A stretch of 34,737 nucleotides of DNA from an uncultured Bacteroidales bacterium (lineage in GTDB: Bacteria; Bacteroidota; Bacteroidia; Bacteroidales; Bacteroidaceae), in NCBI GenBank assembly GCA_947303715.1, contig CAMYYY010000030.1, positions 1-34,737 on the forward strand, written 5' to 3'. The notes beneath the pieces were generated by a model. That model did no database searches and was not told the DNA's origin. It was given only the letters and a program-made list of their open reading frames with translations. Shown piece after piece: positions 21,914 through 31,181 of the stretch. Every line of letters starts with the position of its first letter. Positions within the stretch are counted from its first letter, which is position 1. A program made the position numbers and the translations under genes.

Positions 21914-24900
21914 ATGTTAAAAGCAAAATTGCTACAGATTTCGTTGGCTGTGCTTATGCTTTGTGGCTTGCCTCTGAGCGTTTTCGCCCAGGGGACTGTC
22001 CAAGGTACAGTAAACGATGCGACGGGTGAACCCATCATCGGTGCATCCGTAAAGGTGGTTGGTACGACCCGCGGTGCTGTTACGGACCTGAATGGCGCAT
22101 TCACCGTGATAGCAGCAGGTAACGACCGCCTGGAGATTTCTTACGTAGGTTACGCCACACAAGTTGTGCCTGTCAATGGCCGCCAGCGGATTGCCGTTGT
22201 GCTGGAAGAAGACAGCGAGGTACTGAGTGACGTGGTGGTCATCGGTTATGGTGTCCAGAAAAAGAAACTGGTAACCGGTGCTACTGTTCAGGTAAAGGGC
22301 GCTGAAATTGCCACGCTGAACACCACCAATGCCCTCGAAGCCATGCAGACTAAGACGCCTGGTGTACAGATCACACAGTCGTCCACACAGCCTGGTAAGG
22401 GTTACAAGGTTTACATCCGTGGTATCGGTACTACGGGTAACTCTTCACCTCTCTACGTCATTGACGGCGTGGCAGGAGGTAGCCTTGATGACATCAACCC
22501 TGCCGATATTGAGAGCATCGACATCCTCAAGGACGCTGCTTCGGCTGCCATCTATGGTGCCCGTGCTGCTAACGGCGTTATCCTCGTCACTACCCGACAG
22601 GGAAAAGCCGGCAAGAACGAAATCACCTACAATGGTGCCGTGGGTTGGTCGAACGCCTACAAGCGTCCGCAGCTGCTCAATGCACAGCAGTATATGACAA
22701 TCATCGACGAATATTCGTTCAACACCAGTGGTGCGAAGATGGACTGGGCAGGCTACGTCCCGCAGGACATCCTTGACAAGGTGGCCAACGGCTGGGAAGG
22801 TACTGACTGGTGGGGTGCCTTCGAGAACAAGAATGCGCTGCAGCAGAATCACTCGGTGACCCTGACCGGTGGTTCCGATGTTTCGAAGTACGCCATGTCG
22901 TACACCTATACCGACAACGAAGGTATCATGGGTGCTGATCAGGCATCTTTCTACAAGCGCCACACTATCCGTATCAACAGCGACCATGTGCTGTTGAAGG
23001 TAAGGGACTTCGATGCCATCACGCTTGGAGAAAATATCTCCATAGGTTATAACAGGAGTCACGACCTCGCTGAGGACGGTATGTATTGGAGCTATATCCA
23101 CAGCCTGCTCCAGACATGTCCGCTCGTGCCACAGTATGCTGACAATGGCGACATCTATTATTACCAGAATTTTGACGGTACTCCCGCTTATGGTCAAGGC
23201 TGGAACGCTTCTTTGTTCAGCAACCCATGGGAGAACCTTACCAAAGGTGGTTTCAACTCTCTGGCCGAGAGCCGTAACTTCAATGCCAGTGCTACGGCTT
23301 TCCTGACAATCCAGCCCATCAAGGGTCTGAGATTCCGTTCACAGTTCAACCACAACTGGAGTGCTGGTGGCTATCGTAACTACGGTGAGCCCAGATCTAC
23401 CGGTTATGGTAACGCTACCTCTATTATATATAGCGTTAGCCAGAGCGCGTGGTTGAATACTAATTGGTCTGTTGAAAATACCCTTACCTATGATCTTCCT
23501 ATGATTGCCGGTCACAAGATCAGCGCAATGGTTGGTCAGAGCTTCCAGAGCACAAGTTGGAGCTTTAACATCGGTGGATCCAACAAGGTTAATTATGGCG
23601 ATCAGCTCGCAACGTTGAAGGGTTGGGATTCTGCATGGCTTTCAAACATCAAGCTGGTGAATGCTACCGATGCCACTTTGACTGGTAAGCCCAATGATGA
23701 AGAGTATCTTGCTTCTTGGTTCGGTCGTTTGACTTGGGACTGGAATGAGACTTATATGGCTACCGTCACCCTGCGTCGTGATGGTTCAAGTATCTTTACT
23801 GATGGCAAACGTTGGGGTACGTTCCCCTCTGTATCTGCAGGTTGGGTTGTCACCAATGAAGACTTTATGGCAGGTGCCAAGAATTGGATGGACTTCCTGA
23901 AGCTCCGCGCATCATGGGGTCAGAACGGTAACAAGGACATCTCCAAGTATCAGTACTTGGCTACCATCGCTCTGTCAGGCGAGGCTGGCGACAGCGGTTA
24001 CAAATTCGGTTCTGACATGGCGACTTCTGTTGCCGGCACTCCCAATACCGGTGCTTACGCTAACATCGTTCCTAATCCTGACTTGACTTGGGAAACCTCT
24101 GAGCAGCTTGACCTCGGTTTCGATGCCCGTTTCATCGGCAGCCGTCTGGGTCTGAATTTCGACTGGTATAACAAGATGACAAAGAACTGGCTTATCACAG
24201 GTCCTCTTAAGGCCATCTACGGTACTAACGCTGCAGCCATCAATGGTGGTGACGTTAAGAACACAGGTGTTGAGGTTGCCCTCACTTGGGACGACAAGGT
24301 GGGCAAAGACTTCCGCTACAACTTCGGCGTGAACGTTGCCACCAACAAGAACGAGATTACCCGTATCGCTAACGAGAATCACTATATCAACGGCCCGACT
24401 GGTGTCCTCTCACAGGGTACGGAGTATGTCTACCGTGCTGAGGAAGGCAAGCCCATCGGTTACTTCTATGGCATGTCATACAGCGGCATCTGGCAGAACC
24501 AGGAAGAAATTGAGGCTGCACGCGTAGCTGGCAAGGCAGTTCTTGATAACGCACAGCCTGGTGACTGCATCTGGGATGACTGGAATGGTGATGGTGTGAT
24601 TACCTACGCCGAAGGCGATATTTGCGACCGTCATGAAATTGGTAATCCTAACCCTGACATAACCCTTGGTACTAACCTTGGCTTCAACTGGAAGGGACTT
24701 GACTTCGCTGTGAACGGTGCCGGTGCATTTGGTATGCAAATCATGCGTTCTTACCGTTCATTCAGTGATGCTCCTTATCAGAACTACGATACCTCTATCT
24801 TTAACCGTTGGGTTGGTGAGGGTTCCTCTAACACCCAGCCCCGTATTTCTGCTACTGGTCACCAGAACACAAACTGGGTATCTACCCGTTACATGGAAGA

Positions 24901-25147
24901 TGCAGACTACTTCAAGATTAAGGCCGTCACACTCGGTTACGACCTCAAGCATTCCTGGAAGTCCTGCCCGTTCCAGCAGCTCCGTCTCTATGTCCAGGCT
25001 CAGAACCTCTGCACATTCACCGGCTACACCGGCCTCGATCCTGAGGTGGGTAATAACGCTGGCGGTAATAGCTGGGCATCTGGTATTGACCTGGGTCTTT
25101 ACCCGCCATCTCGTACTTATCTGGTTGGTGCAAGTATTAAATTCTAA
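21914..25147 (+). CDS. susC: SusC-like TonB-dependent outer-membrane transporter
   Basis: The 1077-aa protein has a signal peptide ending VFA (residue 25), a carboxypeptidase-regulatory-like domain (about 28-100, GTVNDATGEPIIGASV), a TonB-box-like DVVVIGYG at 106-113, a plug domain with YVIDGV and ESIDILKDAASAAIYGARAA, and a long beta-barrel ending in the aromatic residue of YLVGASIKF. It imports oligosaccharides across the outer membrane with SusD-like lipoprotein as a lid. There is no N-terminal STN domain, so it is not an anti-sigma signal transducer. The ATG at 21914 places the signal peptide correctly; an upstream TTG in frame lies inside the promoter. Codons are biased toward GGT/CGT/AAC forms, suggesting high expression compared with neighbours. 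Confidence 0.96.
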   Translation: MLKAKLLQISLAVLMLCGLPLSVFAQGTVQGTVNDATGEPIIGASVKVVGTTRGAVTDLNGAFTVIAAGNDRLEISYVGYATQVVPVNGRQRIAVVLEEDSEVLSDVVVIGYGVQKKKLVTGATVQVKGAEIATLNTTNALEAMQTKTPGVQITQSSTQPGKGYKVYIRGIGTTGNSSPLYVIDGVAGGSLDDINPADIESIDILKDAASAAIYGARAANGVILVTTRQGKAGKNEITYNGAVGWSNAYKRPQLLNAQQYMTIIDEYSFNTSGAKMDWAGYVPQDILDKVANGWEGTDWWGAFENKNALQQNHSVTLTGGSDVSKYAMSYTYTDNEGIMGADQASFYKRHTIRINSDHVLLKVRDFDAITLGENISIGYNRSHDLAEDGMYWSYIHSLLQTCPLVPQYADNGDIYYYQNFDGTPAYGQGWNASLFSNPWENLTKGGFNSLAESRNFNASATAFLTIQPIKGLRFRSQFNHNWSAGGYRNYGEPRSTGYGNATSIIYSVSQSAWLNTNWSVENTLTYDLPMIAGHKISAMVGQSFQSTSWSFNIGGSNKVNYGDQLATLKGWDSAWLSNIKLVNATDATLTGKPNDEEYLASWFGRLTWDWNETYMATVTLRRDGSSIFTDGKRWGTFPSVSAGWVVTNEDFMAGAKNWMDFLKLRASWGQNGNKDISKYQYLATIALSGEAGDSGYKFGSDMATSVAGTPNTGAYANIVPNPDLTWETSEQLDLGFDARFIGSRLGLNFDWYNKMTKNWLITGPLKAIYGTNAAAINGGDVKNTGVEVALTWDDKVGKDFRYNFGVNVATNKNEITRIANENHYINGPTGVLSQGTEYVYRAEEGKPIGYFYGMSYSGIWQNQEEIEAARVAGKAVLDNAQPGDCIWDDWNGDGVITYAEGDICDRHEIGNPNPDITLGTNLGFNWKGLDFAVNGAGAFGMQIMRSYRSFSDAPYQNYDTSIFNRWVGEGSSNTQPRISATGHQNTNWVSTRYMEDADYFKIKAVTLGYDLKHSWKSCPFQQLRLYVQAQNLCTFTGYTGLDPEVGNNAGGNSWASGIDLGLYPPSRTYLVGASIKF

Positions 25148-25161
25148 TTCGACAAAAAGTT

Positions 25162-27090
25162 ATGAAGAAGTTAATTTTATCATCGTTAGCTGTCCTGTCT
25201 GCAGTAACCTTGTTTACAGCTTGTAACGACATGCTGGACACCGATCCGCGTGTTACAGAGTTGACTCAGGCCACCTTCCCTGGTAAGCCTGCCGATGTTG
25301 AAGCTTTGAATGCAGCAACCTATAGTATTATGAATACGTTAGGAGGCGGAGATCAAAGTGCTATATTAAATAATCCTTTCTACTGGTGGTCACTCATGTC
25401 TGACGATTGCTACGGAAGTGGCGGTTTGCAGGACAATGTGGCTAAGTCACTACATCACTTCACAACGGCAAGTGAGAATCAGTATGAACAGGATTTCATC
25501 CTTCTCTATGGCGGTATTTCACGTGCCAATAACCAGATTGAGACCATCGATAACGTGAAATGGACCGAAGCTCAGATGGTTAAGCGTAATCAGCTCCTTG
25601 GCGAAGGTTACTTCATGCGTGGTTTCTATACCCTTCTGCTCACCCAGATGTACGGCGATGTGCCTCTGATCACCTCTACGGTCATTACCCCGGAGATGGA
25701 ACAGCAGGTAAGCGCCGAGGAGGTTATCTACCCGCAGATTCTTTCAGACTTCACTTCTGCCAAGAATTTCATGAAGGCAGAGAGGGCCAATGGCTCCGGC
25801 CATGCTGACAAGTACGCTGCCGAGGCATTTATCGCTCGTGCGTGGATGTTCTGGGCTGGCTTCTATAAGGGTGTCGGCGACCTCTCCTCTGGCGATGCAA
25901 CTATGACTCTCGTAAAACAGGATGGCTGCGAAGGAGGTACCCTTTCTAAGAGTGAGGTTGTTGCATGCCTTAGGGACATCATTTCCAATGGTGGATACAA
26001 GCTCTGCGAGGACTTCCGCTCACTTTGGCAGTACTCTAACAGCTTGCTTTGGGACGAGGTTCACGATGGTGAAGATGGCGGAAATGCCGAAGGTACTCAT
26101 GGCTATACTTTTATCGCTGACATGAAGCGTGAAAACTGCTTCGACCAGCCTGGCATGGGTAACGGCAACACCGAGGAAATCTTCCAGATCCAGTTCATGA
26201 ATGCCTCTAACTGGAACATTGGTGGTACATATTGCAACCCGCGTATGTATTCTAACTATCTGTCTTGCTTCTGGGGTCTTCGTAATGGCGCTACCAATGA
26301 TAATGGTAAGCGTAGTAAGACCTATCCCTTCAACCAGGGTTGGGGTCAGGGTACTCCTTCATGCAATCTCTGGGACGACTGGACAGATGCTGAGAGAGCT
26401 GGTGGTTATACGGACATCCGTAAACTCGGTACTTTGATCGACCTCGACAATGAGCTTGAGAGTTATACCTACGAGAAGGATGACTGTGAGGAGTCTGGCT
26501 ATGCAGTGAAGAAGTACGCCGATGTCAACCTCGACGCTTGCGCTGCCGACAACGATTCATGGTGGTCTAAGTGTGAGGGTTATTCCTCCAGTTCGCTTGA
26601 CAACAAGCAGCAGGGTGACCACTTCGAGGATTACTACCTGATGCGTTATGCTGACGTGCTTCTGATGATGTCCGAACTTACTGGCGATGTCCAGTACATG
26701 AATCAGGTTCAGGCTCGTGCTGGTGTGCCTCTGACAACAGCATACTCTTTGAAGGCTCTTCAGAACGAGCGCCGTTGGGAGTTTGCTCTCGAGGGTCTTC
26801 GTTTCAACGATATGCGTCGTTGGTCTGGTAAAGACAACCACAGCGAGACCTCTTACGCTGCTCTCGCTCTCCAGGCTCAGAAGGGCAAGCAGATTGTATG
26901 CCTTGGCCAAAAGAGTGCTAAGCGTTCCTTGGACCACATGACCTCTTCTTGGGCTAAGCGTTATAAAGACACCAAGGGCTTCTTGCCTAAGCCTCAGGCC
27001 CAGATTACTCTGATGAGTGGTAAGATGGAGCAGAACGATGGATGGAAAGCAGAAAACTCTCCGGAAAAAGATTATAAAGTACTTTATTAA
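25162..27090 (+). CDS. susD: SusD-like outer-membrane lipoprotein
   Basis: The 642-aa protein has a lipoprotein signal peptide with the lipobox cysteine at C21 (LFTAC). Its N-terminal helical region resembles SusD/RagB, with LGEGYFMRGFYTLLLTQMYG (about 145-164, the typical TPR-like first half) and NERRWEFALEGLRFNDMRRW near residues 530-550, a hallmark of the family C-terminal domain. It captures glycan at the cell surface and closes over the SusC-like barrel. It starts 14 bp after the susC-like stop and is clearly co-transcribed. Ligand identity cannot be read. At 642 aa it is longer than B. theta SusD (551), with extra loops in the middle. Confidence 0.95.
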   Translation: MKKLILSSLAVLSAVTLFTACNDMLDTDPRVTELTQATFPGKPADVEALNAATYSIMNTLGGGDQSAILNNPFYWWSLMSDDCYGSGGLQDNVAKSLHHFTTASENQYEQDFILLYGGISRANNQIETIDNVKWTEAQMVKRNQLLGEGYFMRGFYTLLLTQMYGDVPLITSTVITPEMEQQVSAEEVIYPQILSDFTSAKNFMKAERANGSGHADKYAAEAFIARAWMFWAGFYKGVGDLSSGDATMTLVKQDGCEGGTLSKSEVVACLRDIISNGGYKLCEDFRSLWQYSNSLLWDEVHDGEDGGNAEGTHGYTFIADMKRENCFDQPGMGNGNTEEIFQIQFMNASNWNIGGTYCNPRMYSNYLSCFWGLRNGATNDNGKRSKTYPFNQGWGQGTPSCNLWDDWTDAERAGGYTDIRKLGTLIDLDNELESYTYEKDDCEESGYAVKKYADVNLDACAADNDSWWSKCEGYSSSSLDNKQQGDHFEDYYLMRYADVLLMMSELTGDVQYMNQVQARAGVPLTTAYSLKALQNERRWEFALEGLRFNDMRRWSGKDNHSETSYAALALQAQKGKQIVCLGQKSAKRSLDHMTSSWAKRYKDTKGFLPKPQAQITLMSGKMEQNDGWKAENSPEKDYKVLY

Positions 27091-27108
27091 TAATAGCTAG
27101 TAATCAAT

Positions 27109-27843
27109 ATGAAAAAGATATTATTTTTGCTTGTTGCCACAGTATGCGCTTTTGCTGCTTGCGAACCTGTTCAAGAAGACATCAGCAATGGCGGAAACAT
27201 TACTGTTGACGAACTCAAGGCTAAGTCCAGCGTTACTGTTGACAAGGCTCCCAATGGACAGAATGGCAATGTCATTACCTGTAAGACCTCTGCTCCTGTC
27301 AATGCAAAGTGGAATATCGGTGGAAGGGAATTCCTCGGTAACTATGCTTGGAAGAAGATGAAGCTTGGTGATTTTACCGTCACCCTCACAGCTCTTTGTG
27401 CTGATGGTACCGAGCTTACAGCTGAATACCCCGTAAAGTGTGAAGTTATTACTAACGCACTTGAGAAGTACTACATCTATGGTGATGTTGCTAACCATCC
27501 AGATCAGGTACCTTTCCAACCCGGTGCTTGGGATGCAGCAGCCATGCGTTTCAGCTCTACTGAAGGTGCCCATCTGCCCACCATTCCTGATGATGTTTAC
27601 TTTGGTCTGAAGACTCTGATTTTTGATGTATCAGATGTTAGTCCTGATTTCGATCTGAAGGTCATGAATGGTTGGTGGAGTAACACCTATTACGACCATG
27701 TCAAGTGGGTGTCAGGTTTGAATGAACTTGAGATTACCGAGACATTGGCTAAGGAGTGTGCTAAGGGTGGTGAAGGTCGCGACCTCGACCTCATGCTCTA
27801 CAGCGGCTCCATGACTCTCAACGCTGTTTACTATGAGGAATAA
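27109..27843 (+). CDS. Small surface lipoprotein of the SusC/D operon
   Basis: The 244-aa protein has a lipoprotein signal with C18 (AFAAC) followed by the acidic EPVQED. Residues about 30-120 look like an Ig- or PKD-like beta domain (VNAKWNIGG, FTVTLTALCADGTEL). The remainder is beta-rich and aromatic (VMNGWWSNTYYDHVKW) with the look of a carbohydrate-binding module. Its position directly after susD (18-bp gap) and its architecture fit a surface glycan-binding protein, SusE/SusF-like in role though short. A strong terminator follows, so it is the last gene of the operon. No enzyme is encoded with the trio. Confidence 0.82.
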   Translation: MKKILFLLVATVCAFAACEPVQEDISNGGNITVDELKAKSSVTVDKAPNGQNGNVITCKTSAPVNAKWNIGGREFLGNYAWKKMKLGDFTVTLTALCADGTELTAEYPVKCEVITNALEKYYIYGDVANHPDQVPFQPGAWDAAAMRFSSTEGAHLPTIPDDVYFGLKTLIFDVSDVSPDFDLKVMNGWWSNTYYDHVKWVSGLNELEITETLAKECAKGGEGRDLDLMLYSGSMTLNAVYYEE

Positions 27844-27871
27844 TCATTCCTTATTGGTATAAATTAGTAAT

Positions 27872-27903
27872 GGGCTGACTCAATCAAATGAGTCAGCCCT
27901 TTA
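27872..27903 (+). terminator. Terminator of the SusC/D operon
   Basis: GGGCTGACTCA (27872-27882) pairs perfectly with 27889-27899 around a 6-nt loop, followed by TTTA. The next gene starts 10 bp later with no visible promoter, so some readthrough into the following genes is possible. Confidence 0.85.
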
Positions 27904-27912
27904 TAGAATAAA

Positions 27913-29664
27913 ATGAATAAAAAAAGCAAAGCATCTGGTGCCATCCTCTGTGTAAGCCTGTTGGCTTTCATCGCATTTGTCGCATATATCTTGCACATTA
28001 ATCAGGAGGTACTCTATACGGCACACGACCGTTCTGAATTCGTCTTCGGAACACCCTTTTTCCATACCCTTCTATCGAAGCCTTTTGGCCTGATGCAATA
28101 TGTGGGAGCCTGGCTCACACAGCTTTTCTGTCGTCCAGCCATAGGTACAGGCGTGATGGTGGTTATCTGGGTTCTCATATTCTGTGTAGGTACCAAAGCA
28201 TTCCGGCTACAAGGAAGTGCCTCTGCGCTAATGCTCCTGCCTATTGCCTGTCTGCTCACATCGATAGTCGATTTAGGTTATTGGATCTATATCTACCCTG
28301 TCAGAGGCTATTGGTTCTCGCAGTCGGTAGGCTATCTGGCTATGCTGCTGCTCTTATGGGCAGCACGCTGCACCCCACGCAAATGGCATCTTGTATGGTA
28401 TTTGATTGCCGTTTGCACTTATCCAGTACTCGGATGGTTTGCTTTACTATTCATTTTATGTCTTGCGCTTACTGAGAAACCCACTTGGCGTGAACTTATA
28501 GGCCTATTCCTACTCATCTTAACCGCCAGCATTTGGCACGTTCTGCTCTATATGAATCTGAAAAGCAGCGATGTCATGCTGGCAGGCTTCCCTCGTTTCG
28601 AGACTCCACTCGACAAGAGCGAGCGTCTTTCCATCCCATTCTGGGTTCTGGGAGCTGTCTCTGTGCTCATTCCGCTGTATGGCCGTTACCTGAACCGACC
28701 GAAGGTCAAGGCTTTTGTTCCAACGTTGTGTGCCGTTGCAGGCATTATCTTCACATCGACGCTCATGTTTCATGATCGGAACTATACCGACGAAATGCGC
28801 ATGGTGCGCCTTGCTTCCGACGACAACTGGCAGGAAGTGCTGGCTATGGCAGAAAAGAGCAAGAAGCCAACCAACACGATGGTTTTCCTCAAGAATATCG
28901 CCCTGATAAACGAAGGCGGCTTACTTGACCGCTCGTTTAAATTGGGCAATGATGGTGTAGGAATCAACAGCCCCGATTCTATCCACGTCACCCTTTTGGA
29001 CATAGCATCGCCTCTGGTATATTACAACTACGGCATGATGAATGAGGCCATCCGTCTGAATTTCGAAAATGCCATACAAGCGGGTTTCTCGCCCTTCTAT
29101 TTAAAAATGCTTTCCCGCTGTGCCCTGGCTAAAGGAGATGAGAAACTGGTAGAACGCTATACAACCCTTCTGCATCATCGTCCGTTTTATGGCAACTGGC
29201 AACCGGCTCCCGTAACAGAAAAGGTGAAAGAACTGCAGAATTGTTTCCCCGATGAACTTACTGGCGTCGAGAACAGCGAGAGCTATCTTATCAATGGCAT
29301 CAGCCTCTGGTACGAAACCGATAGTAAAGTGGCCTCAGAACAGGCTTTGCTCTATTCCATGTTACGTTGCGATTCACGCCGTTTCTGGGCCTCGCTGCGC
29401 AATTATGTGAAGCTGCACATGGACGAGCAGTTTCCCTTGCATGCGATGGAGGCTTATATTCTGTATATGGACAAGGCACCTGAAGAAAAACGCATGATGC
29501 TCCCCGTCGAACAAGTCGTTTACAATCGCTATAAACAGTTTTGGGACACCCTTGAAGGCTGGGCAAAACCTGGTATGACACTTGAAAAGGTAGGGGAAAA
29601 AATGCGCAGCGAATGGGGAGACACCTACTGGTGGTACAATATCTTCGGAAGAAAAACCTATTAA
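27913..29664 (+). CDS. DUF6057-type membrane protein, copy 1
   Basis: The 583-aa protein has about nine or ten membrane helices in residues 10-300 (first GAILCVSLLAFIAFVAYIL). A soluble helical region of about 280 residues follows, with TPR-like pairs (NWQEVLAMAEKSKKPTNTM, YYNYGMMNEAIRLNFENA). It matches my memory of the Bacteroidales family DUF6057, whose function is unknown. An SKPFGLMQYVGAWLTQLFC segment lies near residue 55. It is homologous to the protein encoded at 31159-32679: both have the loop before the second helix, a D/E-R-rich link after the last helix, and the W(Q/N)xxL(A)...K-P-x-N motif. The next gene begins with a TAATG overlap, so membrane protein and lipoprotein are coupled and probably form a complex. 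Confidence 0.8.
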   Translation: MNKKSKASGAILCVSLLAFIAFVAYILHINQEVLYTAHDRSEFVFGTPFFHTLLSKPFGLMQYVGAWLTQLFCRPAIGTGVMVVIWVLIFCVGTKAFRLQGSASALMLLPIACLLTSIVDLGYWIYIYPVRGYWFSQSVGYLAMLLLLWAARCTPRKWHLVWYLIAVCTYPVLGWFALLFILCLALTEKPTWRELIGLFLLILTASIWHVLLYMNLKSSDVMLAGFPRFETPLDKSERLSIPFWVLGAVSVLIPLYGRYLNRPKVKAFVPTLCAVAGIIFTSTLMFHDRNYTDEMRMVRLASDDNWQEVLAMAEKSKKPTNTMVFLKNIALINEGGLLDRSFKLGNDGVGINSPDSIHVTLLDIASPLVYYNYGMMNEAIRLNFENAIQAGFSPFYLKMLSRCALAKGDEKLVERYTTLLHHRPFYGNWQPAPVTEKVKELQNCFPDELTGVENSESYLINGISLWYETDSKVASEQALLYSMLRCDSRRFWASLRNYVKLHMDEQFPLHAMEAYILYMDKAPEEKRMMLPVEQVVYNRYKQFWDTLEGWAKPGMTLEKVGEKMRSEWGDTYWWYNIFGRKTY

Positions 29665-31181
29665 TGTATCTGTCAAGAATGAAAACGAAACTGCTTTTGG
29701 CTGTTGCCCTATTGCTCTTGTCATCGTGTGTCAGTCACCCCGATGTACCCACCTCATCCAAAGAGGCCAAGTGCCAGCCTGCCATCTTCCCCGATTATTG
29801 TGATGTCACCGTGCCTTGCAACATTGCGCCACTCAACTTCATGCTCCCTGCCGATCAGTACGAAGTTTGCGTGGCACGTCTCACGACTCCCGATGGACAA
29901 CAACAGACCTACGGCAAAGGCGTGAAGGTGCAAATTCCCGAGTCGGAATGGCACAAGATGTTGGGTGCATCCAAGGGCAAAAGCATTAAGATAGAGGTTT
30001 GGGGAAAGAAACAAGGCGAATGGCTGTCGTTTAGCCCGTTTGAAATATACGTAGCCGAACAGCCCATCGACGAATATCTGTCGTATCGCCTCATCGAGCC
30101 TTCGTATGTCGCATGGGATTACATGGAGATAGCCCAGCGCAACCTCACCTCGTTTAAAGAGACTCAGATCTTCAACAACGAGATTACCATGAACGACAAA
30201 ACAATAGGCCAATGTGTTAATTGTCATAGCTATCAAAACTACAAAACCGACAACATGCTCTTTCACGTGCGTCTCTCTAATGCCGGCACCATTATTGTGA
30301 ACGACGGTAAGATATCAAAAGTCAATCTGAAACGCGACTATACCATCTCTGGAGGTGTATATCCATCGTGGCACCCTACAGCCAAGCTCATCGCCTTCTC
30401 TACCAATAAAACACGACAGGGATTCCATACGGCAAATCCTAACAAAATCGAAGTTTACGATCTTGCCAGCGACCTGATTCTCTACGACGTATTGACCGAC
30501 TCGGTGAGCGTCATCTGCGAAGACCCCGACCTTCTGGAGGTGTATCCCACATGGTCGCCCGATGGCAAGTATCTCTATTACTGCAAGTCTGTTCCACTTC
30601 CCGAGGAGTTGCGCGATAAGGATATCCGATCCACCTATCCCAAAATACAATACAACCTCTATCGCCGTTCATTCGACATGGCATCGCACAACTTCGGTGA
30701 AGAGGAACTCGTCTATGATGCAGCTTCGCACAACAAGAGTGCAACCCTTCCGCGCATCAGTCCCGACGGGCGCTATCTACTCTTTGCCGAGGGGCAATAT
30801 GGTTGTTTCCACATCAGGCATAACGATGGCGACATCGTCTGTCTGCAACTCGACGACGCCGATGCCACACTCCGGGCACAGATTGGAGAAGAAACCCCTT
30901 CGGATATCGACCTTTCAAAACTCAACAGCCAGGGATTGCCTGACAGCTACCCCACCTGGTCCAGCAACGGATATTGGATTATGTGCGCCAGTCGTCGCGA
31001 CGATGGCAATTTCTGCCGAGTCTATTTCTCCTATTTCAACCATGGAAAAGCAGAAAAGGCATTTCTTCTGCCGCAGAAAGACCCTGAGCTGCACGTCAGC
31101 CTCCTGAAGAGCTACAACCGTCCGGAGTTCATGGTTGAACCTGTCAAAATCAGCGTTAATGAGTTCAGCCGGGCATTCTAA
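29664..31181 (+). CDS. PD40/TolB-like propeller lipoprotein with CXXCH motif, copy 1
   Basis: Numbered from the ATG at 29664, which overlaps the previous stop as TAATG, the protein is 505 aa; an alternative ATG is at 29679. The lipobox cysteine is at C22 (LLLSSC). Residues about 40-130 form a beta domain beginning IFPDYCDVTVPCNIAPLNF. A conserved link YRLIEPSYVAWDYMEIAQRN precedes CVNCH at 184-188, a haem-c-type CXXCH. Residues about 225-500 show repeated propeller blades of PD40 type (YPSWHPTAKLIAFST, YPTWSPDGKYLYYC, PRISPDGRYLLFA, YPTWSSNGYWIMCAS). The protein would be membrane-anchored outside the cytoplasm. Haem attachment is not proven and no maturation genes are nearby. It is paralogous to the protein at 32676-34157. 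Confidence 0.8.
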   Translation: MYLSRMKTKLLLAVALLLLSSCVSHPDVPTSSKEAKCQPAIFPDYCDVTVPCNIAPLNFMLPADQYEVCVARLTTPDGQQQTYGKGVKVQIPESEWHKMLGASKGKSIKIEVWGKKQGEWLSFSPFEIYVAEQPIDEYLSYRLIEPSYVAWDYMEIAQRNLTSFKETQIFNNEITMNDKTIGQCVNCHSYQNYKTDNMLFHVRLSNAGTIIVNDGKISKVNLKRDYTISGGVYPSWHPTAKLIAFSTNKTRQGFHTANPNKIEVYDLASDLILYDVLTDSVSVICEDPDLLEVYPTWSPDGKYLYYCKSVPLPEELRDKDIRSTYPKIQYNLYRRSFDMASHNFGEEELVYDAASHNKSATLPRISPDGRYLLFAEGQYGCFHIRHNDGDIVCLQLDDADATLRAQIGEETPSDIDLSKLNSQGLPDSYPTWSSNGYWIMCASRRDDGNFCRVYFSYFNHGKAEKAFLLPQKDPELHVSLLKSYNRPEFMVEPVKISVNEFSRAF

